DNA from: Burkholderia gladioli
Lineage (GTDB): Bacteria > Pseudomonadota > Gammaproteobacteria > Burkholderiales > Burkholderiaceae
Assembly: GCF_000959725.1 (NCBI RefSeq)
Contig: NZ_CP009323.1
Coordinates: 4,604,574 to 4,668,573 of the forward strand
Direction: 5' to 3'
Length of the DNA: 64,000 nt
Within the stretch, counting starts at the first letter, position 1, and every line of letters starts with the position of its first letter. The notes beneath the pieces are model-generated. The model was not told the origin of the DNA. It saw only the letters and a list, made by a program, of their open reading frames with translations, and did not search any database. Positions 48,481 to 56,363 of the stretch are shown here, one piece after another. Made by a program: the position numbers and the translations under genes.

Positions 48481-48852
48481 TCTTCCTGTATCCAAGGCAT
48501 AGCTGCGCCCGGGTAACGCCGAGCAGAAAACAGCCGAACACCAGTTTTCGCGGTGCCCGGCGTGCATACCCGACAACAACCGATGACATGCCATGGAGAG
48601 ATGCCCGGCATCCCAATGACGAATCGTGCACCGAACATTTTGGCCGACGCCTCCGCGGTCTCCGCTGAGCGGCGAGATCGGCTTTTCATATTGCACGTTC
48701 CGTGACCACCCTCGTCTAGCGTGGATTGTGACGCGCCGCAGACTAGCTGCTGCAGTCAGAAGCTCAGAAGCGGGCCGCAAGGCGGCAGAAAACTGGTCAA
48801 AGAGTGTCCTGCGCTTCATGAGTGACCCGCATGCGACGCACCCGACATAGGC
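48481..48852. other. Intergenic stretch, nothing identified
   Basis: About 370 bp between convergent LysR and MetA-type outer membrane protein genes. Minus-strand frames here are short and overlap each other; none has a ribosome site. Confidence 0.45.
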
Positions 48853-49809
48853 CTACTCGAATGGGTATCCCACGACGAGCCAGAATGAATTACCCTGGCT
48901 TCTGTTGCGCGCGCCAAATTCGCGCAGGTACTTCAGACTAACGACAGGGCCAAGCCGCTTATTCGGATCGCGGTAGGCTACCGCCGGGCCTAAAGCAAAT
49001 ACCTGAGCTTTGCGACCGTCGTTAGGCGCAAGCTTGCCGTTTATCTGGTCTCCATTGAACTGTTTGAGCGCGTAGCCCGAAAGACCGACTGTGAAGTCTC
49101 CAATATGTTGTCCGACTGCCGCATTGACCGTCCCGATCACACCCGTCTGGTAGTCTTCATGTCGGTTCTTGAAATCGTACTCCACGGAGACGGCTGCCGT
49201 AACCTCGAACCCACCTTTACTCAGATAGGTAAAGGTATATTTCGGTCGGATCGCATAGGCGTCGGTCGCCCCGTTCAGCGGGTTGGAGCCCTGATAAGTG
49301 CCCAACGGGATCTGCACGTCGAGGATGAAATTCTGATTGTAGGTGCGGGTGGGGTCGCGCCATTGCAGAACAATCGGCGCCACCGTGGCGTTGAGAAGCT
49401 GGGAGAAGTGTCCTTCAGCGCTGATCGTTCGAGGACCCGCGGCAATCGTAGATGAGGCTGACGCGTTGAGGTAGGGCAGCACGACCTGCATGCCGTAGTC
49501 GGCGCCAAGAAACGACCAGTGCGTCATGTGCAACAGTGACACGGCCGCACCCACAGCGGTGGCATCCAGCGTCTTGAGCGGGGCGCGCATGGCGCCGTTC
49601 TGGTCCGCAATCTTTGTAAAGTCGTAAAGCACCACACGCGCACCGATTGCCGAAGCGCCGGCCGGTGGCAGATTACCGGCGCCGAAGGTCATTGTGCCTA
49701 ACTGCGCGAGGTCAGCGGGCAACTCCTCGGTGTTGCCAGGCACGCACTGTGAGAAAAGCGCAATACCGACCGCAGCCGCTAACGTAGAGCGGCTCAGAGT
49801 GATTAACAC
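48853..49809 (-). CDS. Outer membrane protein, MetA-pathway of phenol degradation family (SphA-like)
   Basis: A 318-residue predicted outer membrane channel of the family often found with aromatic and hydrocarbon degradation genes. GTG 49809 follows GGAGACAAAATC. A Sec signal with FSQC-type hydrophobic stretch is present at residues 5-25. Family features: mature start with GTMTFGAGNLPPAG, repeated amphipathic strands, GKLAPNDGRKAQVFALGPAV and the C-terminal aromatic ending VVGYPFE. It should admit an aromatic substrate. It heads away from the MarR gene across a 326-bp gap holding an imperfect dyad and the TTGACAAA motif. Confidence 0.88.
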   Translation of the reverse strand: MLITLSRSTLAAAVGIALFSQCVPGNTEELPADLAQLGTMTFGAGNLPPAGASAIGARVVLYDFTKIADQNGAMRAPLKTLDATAVGAAVSLLHMTHWSFLGADYGMQVVLPYLNASASSTIAAGPRTISAEGHFSQLLNATVAPIVLQWRDPTRTYNQNFILDVQIPLGTYQGSNPLNGATDAYAIRPKYTFTYLSKGGFEVTAAVSVEYDFKNRHEDYQTGVIGTVNAAVGQHIGDFTVGLSGYALKQFNGDQINGKLAPNDGRKAQVFALGPAVAYRDPNKRLGPVVSLKYLREFGARNRSQGNSFWLVVGYPFE

Positions 49810-50135
49810 GATTTTGTCTCCTGCATGGCTTTGCCGTCCTGAAGCGTGGCAAGCTCGTTGTAGTGAAAGCCCGTTCCCGAGCGGTTACCTCTCCAGCTGT
49901 CTGGACCCTCCATCACCTCCTTCAACCACAAATCGCCAGTCGTTTCCCGGAAAGGCACTGCACTGTCGCCAGGCAAGACTTTCCCTGCACGCCAGTGGGC
50001 AGTTACATCGTTTGCGGTGTAAAATGTTTGTCAATTTTGCATGCCGAGGTCCGTTCAACCTTCGGTGTGCGACTCGCGTGCGCAAACGGAGCGAGCCAGA
50101 AACTCGTGACCGCCACAATCCTCTTAACCTGACCC
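49810..50135. other. Divergent promoter region of MetA-type OMP and MarR genes
   Basis: 326 bp without a gene. Contains the imperfect dyad at 50018-50041; otherwise nothing recognised. Confidence 0.5.
50018..50041. promoter_or_regulatory. Imperfect dyad with TTGACAAA motif, candidate MarR operator
   Basis: TGTAAAAT (50018-50025) and ATTTTGCA (50034-50041) are inverted with one mismatch around GTTTGTCA. On the minus strand the centre reads TTGACAAACATTTT, resembling the motifs at 52985-53019 and 53697-53731. It is 95 bp upstream of the MarR gene. Confidence 0.5.
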
Positions 50136-50588
50136 ATGTCGACCATCAGATCAAAAAAACATAGCTTTGCGGGCAGCAGACTTACCGACATCATTCTTGA
50201 AATCTTCAAGACCAACCTTGCCCTGCTCAGCGCTGGCACCGAGATCACCCACGACAGCGGGCTGAGTTCCGTACGCTGGCAGATCATGGCAGCAGTACGA
50301 GACGGTGGAAAAACCGCCGCACAGATCGGCCGGGAACTCGGCATGTCGCGTCAGATCACGTTGTGGAATGCACAGTTTCTCGCCGACCAGGGCTATATCA
50401 CATTCGAAGACAATCCTGGGCATCGACGAGCCGGACTCATTGTCCTCACTCCACACGGTGAATCCACGCTGGCCGAAATTACGCGCAATCAGATTGCATG
50501 GTCGAACTCGCTTGCACAACACTTTGAGCCAGACGAGCTCGACGCCACTCTCAAGGTACTCACTGCACTGCGGGAGCACTTGCGCTAA
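50136..50588 (+). CDS. MarR-family transcriptional regulator
   Basis: A 150-residue winged-helix regulator. The DNA-binding core is SSVRWQIMAAVRDGGKTAAQ then IGRELGMSRQITLWNAQFLA, with the wing in FEDNPGHRRAGLIVLTPHGE; dimerisation helices are at both ends. MarR proteins in catabolic clusters commonly repress until bound by an aromatic acid or its CoA thioester. Convergent with the TAXI-cupin operon and divergent from the MetA-type porin. Confidence 0.92.
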   Translation: MSTIRSKKHSFAGSRLTDIILEIFKTNLALLSAGTEITHDSGLSSVRWQIMAAVRDGGKTAAQIGRELGMSRQITLWNAQFLADQGYITFEDNPGHRRAGLIVLTPHGESTLAEITRNQIAWSNSLAQHFEPDELDATLKVLTALREHLR

Positions 50589-50606
50589 CGCACTTCGCCG
50601 GGGTAG

Positions 50607-51581
50607 CTACAGCAACCGTTCTGCCTCGTAGAAACGCCGGGCTCCAGCATGCAGAGGAATCGGCGTACGCCCCATCTCACTCGGCTCCAGCGGATACGTC
50701 AATGGACTCCATTCAGGCTTGATGTGCCGATACTGCTGCTCGATTCGTGCACGCGTGTTAACCAGTCCCCAGGTCAAAAGGTAAGCCACGTCGTCCGGCA
50801 TCTGGTCACTAACAACTACGAGGAAATCTGAGAAATCCAGTGTGTTGACAGAGGTGTCGACAGTTTCGAAATAGCCCGCGCTTAGCGTGCGGCTACGCCA
50901 ACCGAAGCGCTGCTGCAGACCGTCAAGTACATCGTCGGGCGTCGCCACGATGCGCAGCCCTACTTTTTCGACGGCGTCGCGCCACCATGGACCCATGATT
51001 GCTTCATGCATGACCGCCTGCGCGTCACCGCGGCTCACTGCAGCAAGGCATTGGCCCGGGTCCTCAATATCAAGAAATCGCCCCCCCCAGGACTCCACTG
51101 TCGTGCGGCCAAGCCCCAACGCCTCCAGATGTCGATGCGCACCCATGCCCATGAAGGTGATGCCGTCATCCGGTGGCGCAGCAATCGTTAGCGCCGGTCG
51201 CAAAGCGTGAAGATCCTCGATCGTTCGCACGCCGAGGCATGACGCCACCCCAAGGACCATCGCATCGCGTTGCGGCAGAACGGCCAGCGCGCGCAGCTGC
51301 GGATAGGGCGTCCCTTCGAACGGGTAGTCACCAGTCATCGCAGCGGCAACAAAACTTGCCGGCGTAGCCAGTGCGAGGTCGACCTCGCCCTTTGCCACGG
51401 ATTCCACATTGTCCTTTCCGCCCAGTCCATTCCAGATCGCCACGCGGGTGCCTGCTGCAGTGTGCTTGACGACAAAGTCAGACATCCACCCACATGCCCG
51501 ATGCAGGTTCGCCAGCCCCCAGTCCCCCTTCATCTGAAGGTTCAGAGGGCGATCCAGTCTGGGCGCATCTTGCATCTTCAT
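50607..51581 (-). CDS. TAXI-family solute-binding-like protein without signal peptide
   Basis: A 324-residue protein of the TAXI (TRAP-associated extracytoplasmic immunogenic) type. ATG 51581 follows GGGAG; a GTG at 51596 adds five residues. The fold is suggested by TRVAIWNGLGGKDNVESVAK, VDLALATPASF, the effector-loop region LTIAAPPDDG and GDAQAVMHEAIMGPWW. The N-terminus (MKMQDAPRLDRPLNLQMKGD) is polar, with no signal peptide, and no TRAP permease gene is nearby, so it is probably cytoplasmic. It is the third gene after two dioxygenase-like cupin genes. A ligand-binding or chaperone role in the pathway is possible; function unknown. Confidence 0.75.
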   Translation of the reverse strand: MKMQDAPRLDRPLNLQMKGDWGLANLHRACGWMSDFVVKHTAAGTRVAIWNGLGGKDNVESVAKGEVDLALATPASFVAAAMTGDYPFEGTPYPQLRALAVLPQRDAMVLGVASCLGVRTIEDLHALRPALTIAAPPDDGITFMGMGAHRHLEALGLGRTTVESWGGRFLDIEDPGQCLAAVSRGDAQAVMHEAIMGPWWRDAVEKVGLRIVATPDDVLDGLQQRFGWRSRTLSAGYFETVDTSVNTLDFSDFLVVVSDQMPDDVAYLLTWGLVNTRARIEQQYRHIKPEWSPLTYPLEPSEMGRTPIPLHAGARRFYEAERLL

Positions 51582-51627
51582 GGCATCTGCTCCCACTGCC
51601 GCGCATTATCGGAATCAATCTCTGGAT

Positions 51628-52206
51628 TCATGCCTCGCCTTCTGCTTGTGCGCGCAACGTATTGGCCACGGCTTGCCAGCGGAAAGCACGGACATCGACA
51701 GGCGAATGTGCCTCGCCGCATTCGGGGCAGACCCGGTTTTTCTCTTCAAGGTTGAATTGCTCGCAGGCAATGTGGTAGCCGTCCTGAGACAGAATGCTGG
51801 CGGTATCCCACAGATGCTGGTGCACTTCGCTCCCGCAGTTTGAGCAGTACCAGATTGCAGACTCAAGACCCGCTTCACGCGCCTTGTAACGCAACTGGAC
51901 GCCCGACTGCGTGATGCGCAACCGGTGCGGCGTACCCCCCGGCACATACACGAAATCACCCGTCTCCATGTCGAAAAAGCGCACAGAGCCGCTCGCAAAT
52001 TCCAATCTGGCAGCGCCGCTGACGAGTGCAACCACGCAGTCCTTCTCGCAACAGAGATAGAACGGCTGATCAACGTCACTGTGGCTAACGAGCAGTTGCG
52101 GATCCACTTCGGGACGCAACACCGGGAACTCGTCAAACGAGCCCAGCTTCGTAGCCTCCCGAAACAGGTTTAGCGTGTTCTTTCGACGCAATTCAAGGGT
52201 CGTCAT
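51628..52206 (-). CDS. 3-hydroxyanthranilate-dioxygenase-like cupin with zinc ribbon, Glu ligand altered
   Basis: A 192-residue protein related to bacterial 3-hydroxyanthranilate 3,4-dioxygenase. The cupin iron site of that enzyme is His-x5-Glu...His. Here SHSDVDQPFYL keeps the first His but has Gln or Pro in the Glu position, and GTPHRL keeps the second His. The C-terminal rubredoxin-like zinc site is intact: WYCSNCG and RVCPECG. ATG 52206 overlaps the stop of the preceding paralogue (ATGA), implying coupled, probably stoichiometric synthesis. Either a structural partner of the paralogue or a dioxygenase with changed metal ligation. The annotation as ring-cleavage enzyme is inference. Confidence 0.75.
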   Translation of the reverse strand: MTTLELRRKNTLNLFREATKLGSFDEFPVLRPEVDPQLLVSHSDVDQPFYLCCEKDCVVALVSGAARLEFASGSVRFFDMETGDFVYVPGGTPHRLRITQSGVQLRYKAREAGLESAIWYCSNCGSEVHQHLWDTASILSQDGYHIACEQFNLEEKNRVCPECGEAHSPVDVRAFRWQAVANTLRAQAEGEA

Positions 52207-52871
52207 TTGGCAACCACTCCTTCGAGTGCGCGCCACGCCGTTTCTGCAATTTCTGTGCGGGCGTCATACACGTCCCAGCCCCACTTATCTATGGGGAAGG
52301 TCTGATTGACGTGACCGCAGGCGGGACAGGTCCTGGCCGCTTCAGATGCGTTGAACGTCTTTGCACCCTGTGCTGCTCCGATGATCGAAGGCAGTCCCGG
52401 GAAGCGACTTTCCGCACCATCGACGCCAAGTCCAGTGAACTCGTGGCGAAACACCTCCTCCCGGCAGGATTCACACGAGAAGATGATTGCCTCAGGCTGC
52501 TCGCCGCATTCAAGCTGTCGCTGCGTTACAGTTGTGAGTGCGAAGAACTCTACGTCGGTCGATCCTCCGACTCCATGCGTGCGCGGCCCCACGTTCACGT
52601 CACCGGTGCGCACCCTGCCATTCGAGCCAAAGGAGACCATCACCTCATCCACGGAATTCATATGCAGGAAATACCCTAGCCGACCGGCCGCGCCACCCGC
52701 CCGAATGGCCGCACAGGTCACAACGATGTCACCCGGGCCGTCGTATGGAAACATCGGCAGCAACTGAGAGTTGGATTGACGTGCCGTACGGTACGCATTC
52801 GCTTTCATCGCAACCTTTCCCGGCCTCGGCGGTTCAATCCGAATGCTTGATGTCAAGTCGTTCTTTGTCAT
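52203..52871 (-). CDS. 3-hydroxyanthranilate-dioxygenase-like cupin with zinc ribbon, full metal triad
   Basis: A 222-residue paralogue of the next gene. GGAGAATGAA precedes ATG 52871. The segment FLHMNSVDEVMVSFG has His-x5-Glu and RTHGVGG supplies a third His, matching the iron triad of 3-hydroxyanthranilate dioxygenase. C-terminal zinc ligands are FSCESCREEV and RTCPACGHVN. An N-terminal extension of about 60 residues and the tail FPIDKWGWDVYDARTEIAET are not in the classical enzyme. It is the likely catalytic subunit of a two-component cupin oxygenase. The substrate is presumably an ortho-amino- or dihydroxy-benzoate-like compound; this is not proved by sequence. Confidence 0.72.
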   Translation of the reverse strand: MTKNDLTSSIRIEPPRPGKVAMKANAYRTARQSNSQLLPMFPYDGPGDIVVTCAAIRAGGAAGRLGYFLHMNSVDEVMVSFGSNGRVRTGDVNVGPRTHGVGGSTDVEFFALTTVTQRQLECGEQPEAIIFSCESCREEVFRHEFTGLGVDGAESRFPGLPSIIGAAQGAKTFNASEAARTCPACGHVNQTFPIDKWGWDVYDARTEIAETAWRALEGVVAK

Positions 52872-52984
52872 TTCATTCTCCTATCTTGTTGCTCACAAGC
52901 GATCGGGTCTCGCCGCCATTCGCGGCAGCGTTGAAGCGAAATGTCTCACATCGAAGCCGCGATGTATCCCGCCAAATACCCTTA

Positions 52985-53019
52985 TTGACAAAATTTTGCC
53001 GTTTAGACAAAATTTGTCG
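52985..53019. promoter_or_regulatory. Tandem GACAAAATTT motif, 19-bp period
   Basis: TTGACAAAATTTTGCC (52985-53000) and TAGACAAAATTTGTCG (53004-53019) repeat with GACAAAATTT starting at 52987 and 53006, 19 bp apart. The second contains the palindrome GACAAA-A-TTTGTC (53006-53018). It lies in the divergent region between the cupin operon (start 52871) and the gene at 53071. Confidence 0.6.
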
Positions 53020-53070
53020 TTCATGGCGCGCGGGCGTCCACGATATTTCCGGAACGATGAGGAAACAACC

Positions 53071-53637
53071 ATGAAGCGGGTCAGCTCCCACGTGGCCTAC
53101 CCCGTTCCGGACAGTGTGGTCGCTGGTGAAATGGTTATCGAACTGACGCCTGCCGCAGCGCAGGAAGTCAGTGCGCTGGGAGCGAGGCTCGTCAGATGTT
53201 CACCGCCGGACATCGCACAGTGGGTGGAAGCGGCGAGGGTCCGTCCGCGACCCCGCGAATTCATTGTTCTTCTGGTCGCCGCGCGCGCTGCAAGAGTCCT
53301 TGTGCTGGAACTGGCTGTCTTCAATGCGAACCGGAACGACCATTCATTTCCTCAGCTACTGTTAAATGCCAGCCGCTTCGCGGAGTTGCGAACACCTCGC
53401 CATGCACCCGCCGTGCCACACCCGCGGGCGCGGTATATCGATGCATCTGATGCGCTGGAGGTTGCGGCAGGGACTACGCGTGCGAGCGCCTCGATATCGC
53501 GCGCGACCGACGGAGATGAGCAAGGCTGGTTCCCTCGCGGCAGAAAGCTACCGTCAAAGGCAGCTTCGGCCGTTGGGCTGGCCGCCAGTGACGAATTCGA
53601 CGATCCTTCGAGATTGTCAATGCCCCCTCTCCAGTGA
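53071..53637 (+). CDS. Hypothetical protein
   Basis: A 188-residue frame starting at ATG 53071 with GAGGAAACAACC upstream. I recognise no family. The first 110 residues look like a real protein: strands VAGEMVIELTPAAA, LGARLVRCS, and hydrophobic EFIVLLVAARAARVLVLELA. The last third is low in hydrophobics and rich in Arg, Ser and Asp. An in-frame ATG at 53023 would add MARGRPRYFRND but collides with the palindrome at 53006-53018. It sits between two copies of the tandem GACAAA motif and ahead of the flavodoxin gene, so it may be a small pathway-specific protein. Coding status uncertain. Confidence 0.45.
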   Translation: MKRVSSHVAYPVPDSVVAGEMVIELTPAAAQEVSALGARLVRCSPPDIAQWVEAARVRPRPREFIVLLVAARAARVLVLELAVFNANRNDHSFPQLLLNASRFAELRTPRHAPAVPHPRARYIDASDALEVAAGTTRASASISRATDGDEQGWFPRGRKLPSKAASAVGLAASDEFDDPSRLSMPPLQ

Positions 53638-53696
53638 CGCGCTCATTTTCAGGTGCAGGGGCAGAGTGGACCCAACGTCACACACGCTTTCCCTAA

Positions 53697-53731
53697 TTGA
53701 CAAGTTTTGGTCATTTTGACAAACTTTTTTC
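53697..53731. promoter_or_regulatory. Tandem TTGACAA motif, 19-bp period, upstream of flavodoxin
   Basis: TTGACAAGTTTTGGTC begins at 53697 and TTGACAAACTTTTTTC at 53716; GACAA starts are at 53699 and 53718, again 19 bp apart, the same period as at 52985-53019. Located about 100 bp before the flavodoxin gene. Confidence 0.6.
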
Positions 53732-53826
53732 ATAAAGCGGGCATTCCTGAAGCGGCGGATAGTGCTGCACAGGTTTGCTCCGACTGACACGCATGCAAAC
53801 ACAGATTTTTGGAAGGAGCTGCACCC

Positions 53827-54315
53827 ATGAGCACACTCATAACGATTCTGGTTGCCACGATGAGCGGTACCGCAGAGATGGTGGCGGAAGAGATGGCCGG
53901 CAGTCTGAAGGAGCAGTCGGTTAGAGCGCGTATCGCAATGATGGACGAGGTTTCGATTGGAGAGCTCACCGAAGGCGACTACCTGATTTGCTCATCTACA
54001 TATGGAACAGGTGATGTACCGGACAATGGCAAGCGACTCTACGAATCCCTGCGCGCGCATCGTCCCGTTCTGAGGGGTATCCGTTACGGCGTCTTTGGGT
54101 TGGGCGACAGCGTTTATCCCAACACATTCTGCTTCGGTGCCAAGCAGTTCGATGAACTCTTCAGCGAACTGGGCGCAGTGCGGATCGGAAGCCAGTTCTA
54201 CCATGATCGTCGCTCAACCGTATATCCCGAAGATGCCGCTGTCGAATGGGTACGTACATGGCTTACCGCATTATCCGCGACTGCGACATCCTCATGCAGG
54301 GAGCCGCAAACGTGA
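53827..54315 (+). CDS. Flavodoxin-like FMN protein (MioC type)
   Basis: A 162-residue single-domain flavodoxin with AAGGAG upstream of ATG 53827. FMN phosphate loop TMSGTAEMVAEEMA (from residue 11), second loop SSTYGTGDVPDNG, third GLGDSVYPNTFCFGAKQFDE. These match the FMN domain of sulfite and cytochrome P450 reductases and MioC. Its stop overlaps the next start as GTGA, so flavodoxin and reductase are made together. It should carry electrons from the reductase to an oxygenase or reductase of this pathway. Confidence 0.92.
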   Translation: MSTLITILVATMSGTAEMVAEEMAGSLKEQSVRARIAMMDEVSIGELTEGDYLICSSTYGTGDVPDNGKRLYESLRAHRPVLRGIRYGVFGLGDSVYPNTFCFGAKQFDELFSELGAVRIGSQFYHDRRSTVYPEDAAVEWVRTWLTALSATATSSCREPQT

Positions 54316-55592
54316 CGCGCCCCTTCGACTACGTAGTTATCGGTGCGGGGCCTGCAGGAGGTGCGGCGTCACTCGAGTTGGTTCGTAACGCCGCCCAGCC
54401 GTCCGTGGCTTTGATTGGGACCGAGCCGTATGCGCCGTACGAGCGCCCCCCCCTGTCCAAGGCAACGCTGCTGTCCGACTCCGGGCCGGTAGGACCTCAA
54501 TTCCTTTTTGGAGGTATCGAAGGGCTTTCCGCAGCAGGAGTGACGACCTTCATTCCGGAGACAGCGGCGTTGATTGATCCCCAGCAACGGATTGTTCGTC
54601 TGGCCTCAGGGGATAGCCTGAGCTACGGAAAATTGCTGCTTGCGACGGGCACATCAGCTCGCACTCTCCAGAGCCCCGGCGCAGAGCTCGACGGCGTTCA
54701 TTATCTGCGGACCTACGAGGATGCGACCGGCCTGGCAAAGAAGCTTCGAAGTAGGCACAAGCTGGTCGTTATTGGTGGTGGTTTTATCGGGCTGGAGGTG
54801 GCTGCATCGGCGCGCCGTGCTGGCTGCGAGGTCGCTCTCATCGAGGCGGGACCTCATCTGATGGGACGTGCCGCCCCGCTGGAAGTGGCCCGCATGGTCC
54901 TTGAAAAATTTCGCGCTGAAGGCGTGGACGTTCGCCTGGCGACCTCAGTGAGAGAATTGCGAGGAAGCACACGGGTAACTTCTGTTCTGCTTTCCAACGG
55001 CGCAGAACTGCCTGCGGACATAGTTCTCATTGGCATTGGTGCGGTGCCTAACGACGCGCTCGCGAGGGCCATCGGTCTCGACGTCGCTAATGGAGTTGTC
55101 ACCGACGAGACCGGTCGGACCACAGACCCTTCGATTTACGCCGCAGGCGACGTTGCGTGCAGGCTCCAGAATGTCGCCGGTTTTCCGCAATGGACGAAGC
55201 GACTCGAAGCGTGGGAACCCGCGATTGAACAAGGCGTGTCGACTGCTCACGCCATGCTCGGCAAACCTGTCGAGCCGGCCTCGCCGCCGTGGATATGGTC
55301 CGATCAATTCGACTGGAACCTCCAGTTCGTTGGTCATGGCGAGTTGGCAGATGAGGTTGTCGAGCGCACCGGTACGGCACCGAATTCGTTAACGGTGTTC
55401 CAGCTTTGCAACCGACGCCTCGTTGGCATGATCACGGTGAACGACGCGCGAAACATGGCCCTCGGCCGCCGCGCGGTCCTCCGGCCGGTTGAACTGGATA
55501 CGGTGCGCCTCACAGACCCCACCATTCCAATCAAGGAAGCGTTGCGCCCGGTCCAGGCAACGGTACAAACTGAATTTTCGAAGGAACTTTAA
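54312..55592 (+). CDS. FAD-dependent NAD(P)H:ferredoxin/flavodoxin reductase (BphA4-like)
   Basis: A 426-residue pyridine nucleotide-disulfide-type oxidoreductase. GTG 54312 overlaps the flavodoxin stop and follows CAGGGAG; an ATG at 54294 is an alternative. FAD motif VVIGAGPAGGAASLELV, NAD(P)H motif VVIGGGFIGLEVAASARRAG, FAD site IYAAGDVACR, and a reductase C-terminal domain with WSDQFDWNLQFVG. Homologues reduce the ferredoxin of ring-hydroxylating oxygenases or P450s. No oxygenase large subunit or P450 is encoded in this window, so the flavodoxin's electron acceptor is unidentified. Confidence 0.92.
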   Translation: MTRPFDYVVIGAGPAGGAASLELVRNAAQPSVALIGTEPYAPYERPPLSKATLLSDSGPVGPQFLFGGIEGLSAAGVTTFIPETAALIDPQQRIVRLASGDSLSYGKLLLATGTSARTLQSPGAELDGVHYLRTYEDATGLAKKLRSRHKLVVIGGGFIGLEVAASARRAGCEVALIEAGPHLMGRAAPLEVARMVLEKFRAEGVDVRLATSVRELRGSTRVTSVLLSNGAELPADIVLIGIGAVPNDALARAIGLDVANGVVTDETGRTTDPSIYAAGDVACRLQNVAGFPQWTKRLEAWEPAIEQGVSTAHAMLGKPVEPASPPWIWSDQFDWNLQFVGHGELADEVVERTGTAPNSLTVFQLCNRRLVGMITVNDARNMALGRRAVLRPVELDTVRLTDPTIPIKEALRPVQATVQTEFSKEL

Positions 55593-55596
55593 GCCT

Positions 55597-56298
55597 ATGC
55601 AATTCAATGCCTCGCTGTCCGTCCCGGACGGCAACATCGGTCTTTATACGAAAGGTCGCGCTGGAGAAGATGTCGGCGCGGTTGTCGTCCTGCAGGAAAT
55701 CTTTGGCGTCAATGCCAACATCCGCAGCACCGTGGACCGCCTCGCAGGGCTAGGCTATCGAGCCATAGCACCGGATCTTTACTGGCGCCAGCGCGCCGGT
55801 GTGGATCTCGCAGCGGACGACCCAGACAATCGTGAACAGGCGATGATGCTTGCGCAGCGGTATCGTGAAGCCATCGGCATCAATATGGCTGACCTTGCCG
55901 CGCTGGTAAGCCATCTTCGCACAATCCATCGCAAGGTTGGTGTCGTTGGATACTGCCTGGGCGGTCGCCTCGCTTTCCAGAGCTGGCTGCAGTTCAATGT
56001 TGACGCGGTGGTCAGCTATTACGGAGTGGGCATTGAAAACCTGCTGAGTGAGATATCCGACCAGCGCACACCACTTCTGCTCCACATGGGCGCAGAAGAT
56101 CCACTGAATCCGCCGGCCGCCCAGAACGCGATAGCGGAGGCAGTTGACGGACTACCGAATGCGACCATGGAAACCTATCCGGGCGTTGGTCACGCCTTTG
56201 CGCGGCTGAATGGTGCCAGCTACGTTGCCTCAGCGGCAACACGCGCCGACGCGAGTACTTTCAGCTTTCTCGCCAAACACCTGGGCAACACGGCATAA
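55597..56298 (+). CDS. Dienelactone hydrolase family protein
   Basis: A 233-residue alpha/beta hydrolase with the complete dienelactone hydrolase site: Cys120 nucleophile in GVVGYCLGG, Asp168 in GAEDPLN, His199 in GVGHAF, and Glu34 in LQEIFGVN. AAGGAAC precedes ATG 55597, 4 bp after the reductase stop. Classical members hydrolyse 4-carboxymethylenebut-2-en-4-olide to maleylacetate. In this operon it likely opens a lactone produced after ring cleavage. Confidence 0.92.
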   Translation: MQFNASLSVPDGNIGLYTKGRAGEDVGAVVVLQEIFGVNANIRSTVDRLAGLGYRAIAPDLYWRQRAGVDLAADDPDNREQAMMLAQRYREAIGINMADLAALVSHLRTIHRKVGVVGYCLGGRLAFQSWLQFNVDAVVSYYGVGIENLLSEISDQRTPLLLHMGAEDPLNPPAAQNAIAEAVDGLPNATMETYPGVGHAFARLNGASYVASAATRADASTFSFLAKHLGNTA

Positions 56299-56363
56299 CA
56301 TACCCGTTGACGGGGAAGGAACATCGGCACCCGTCAAGGCGATCAAAAATCAATATAGGAGAT

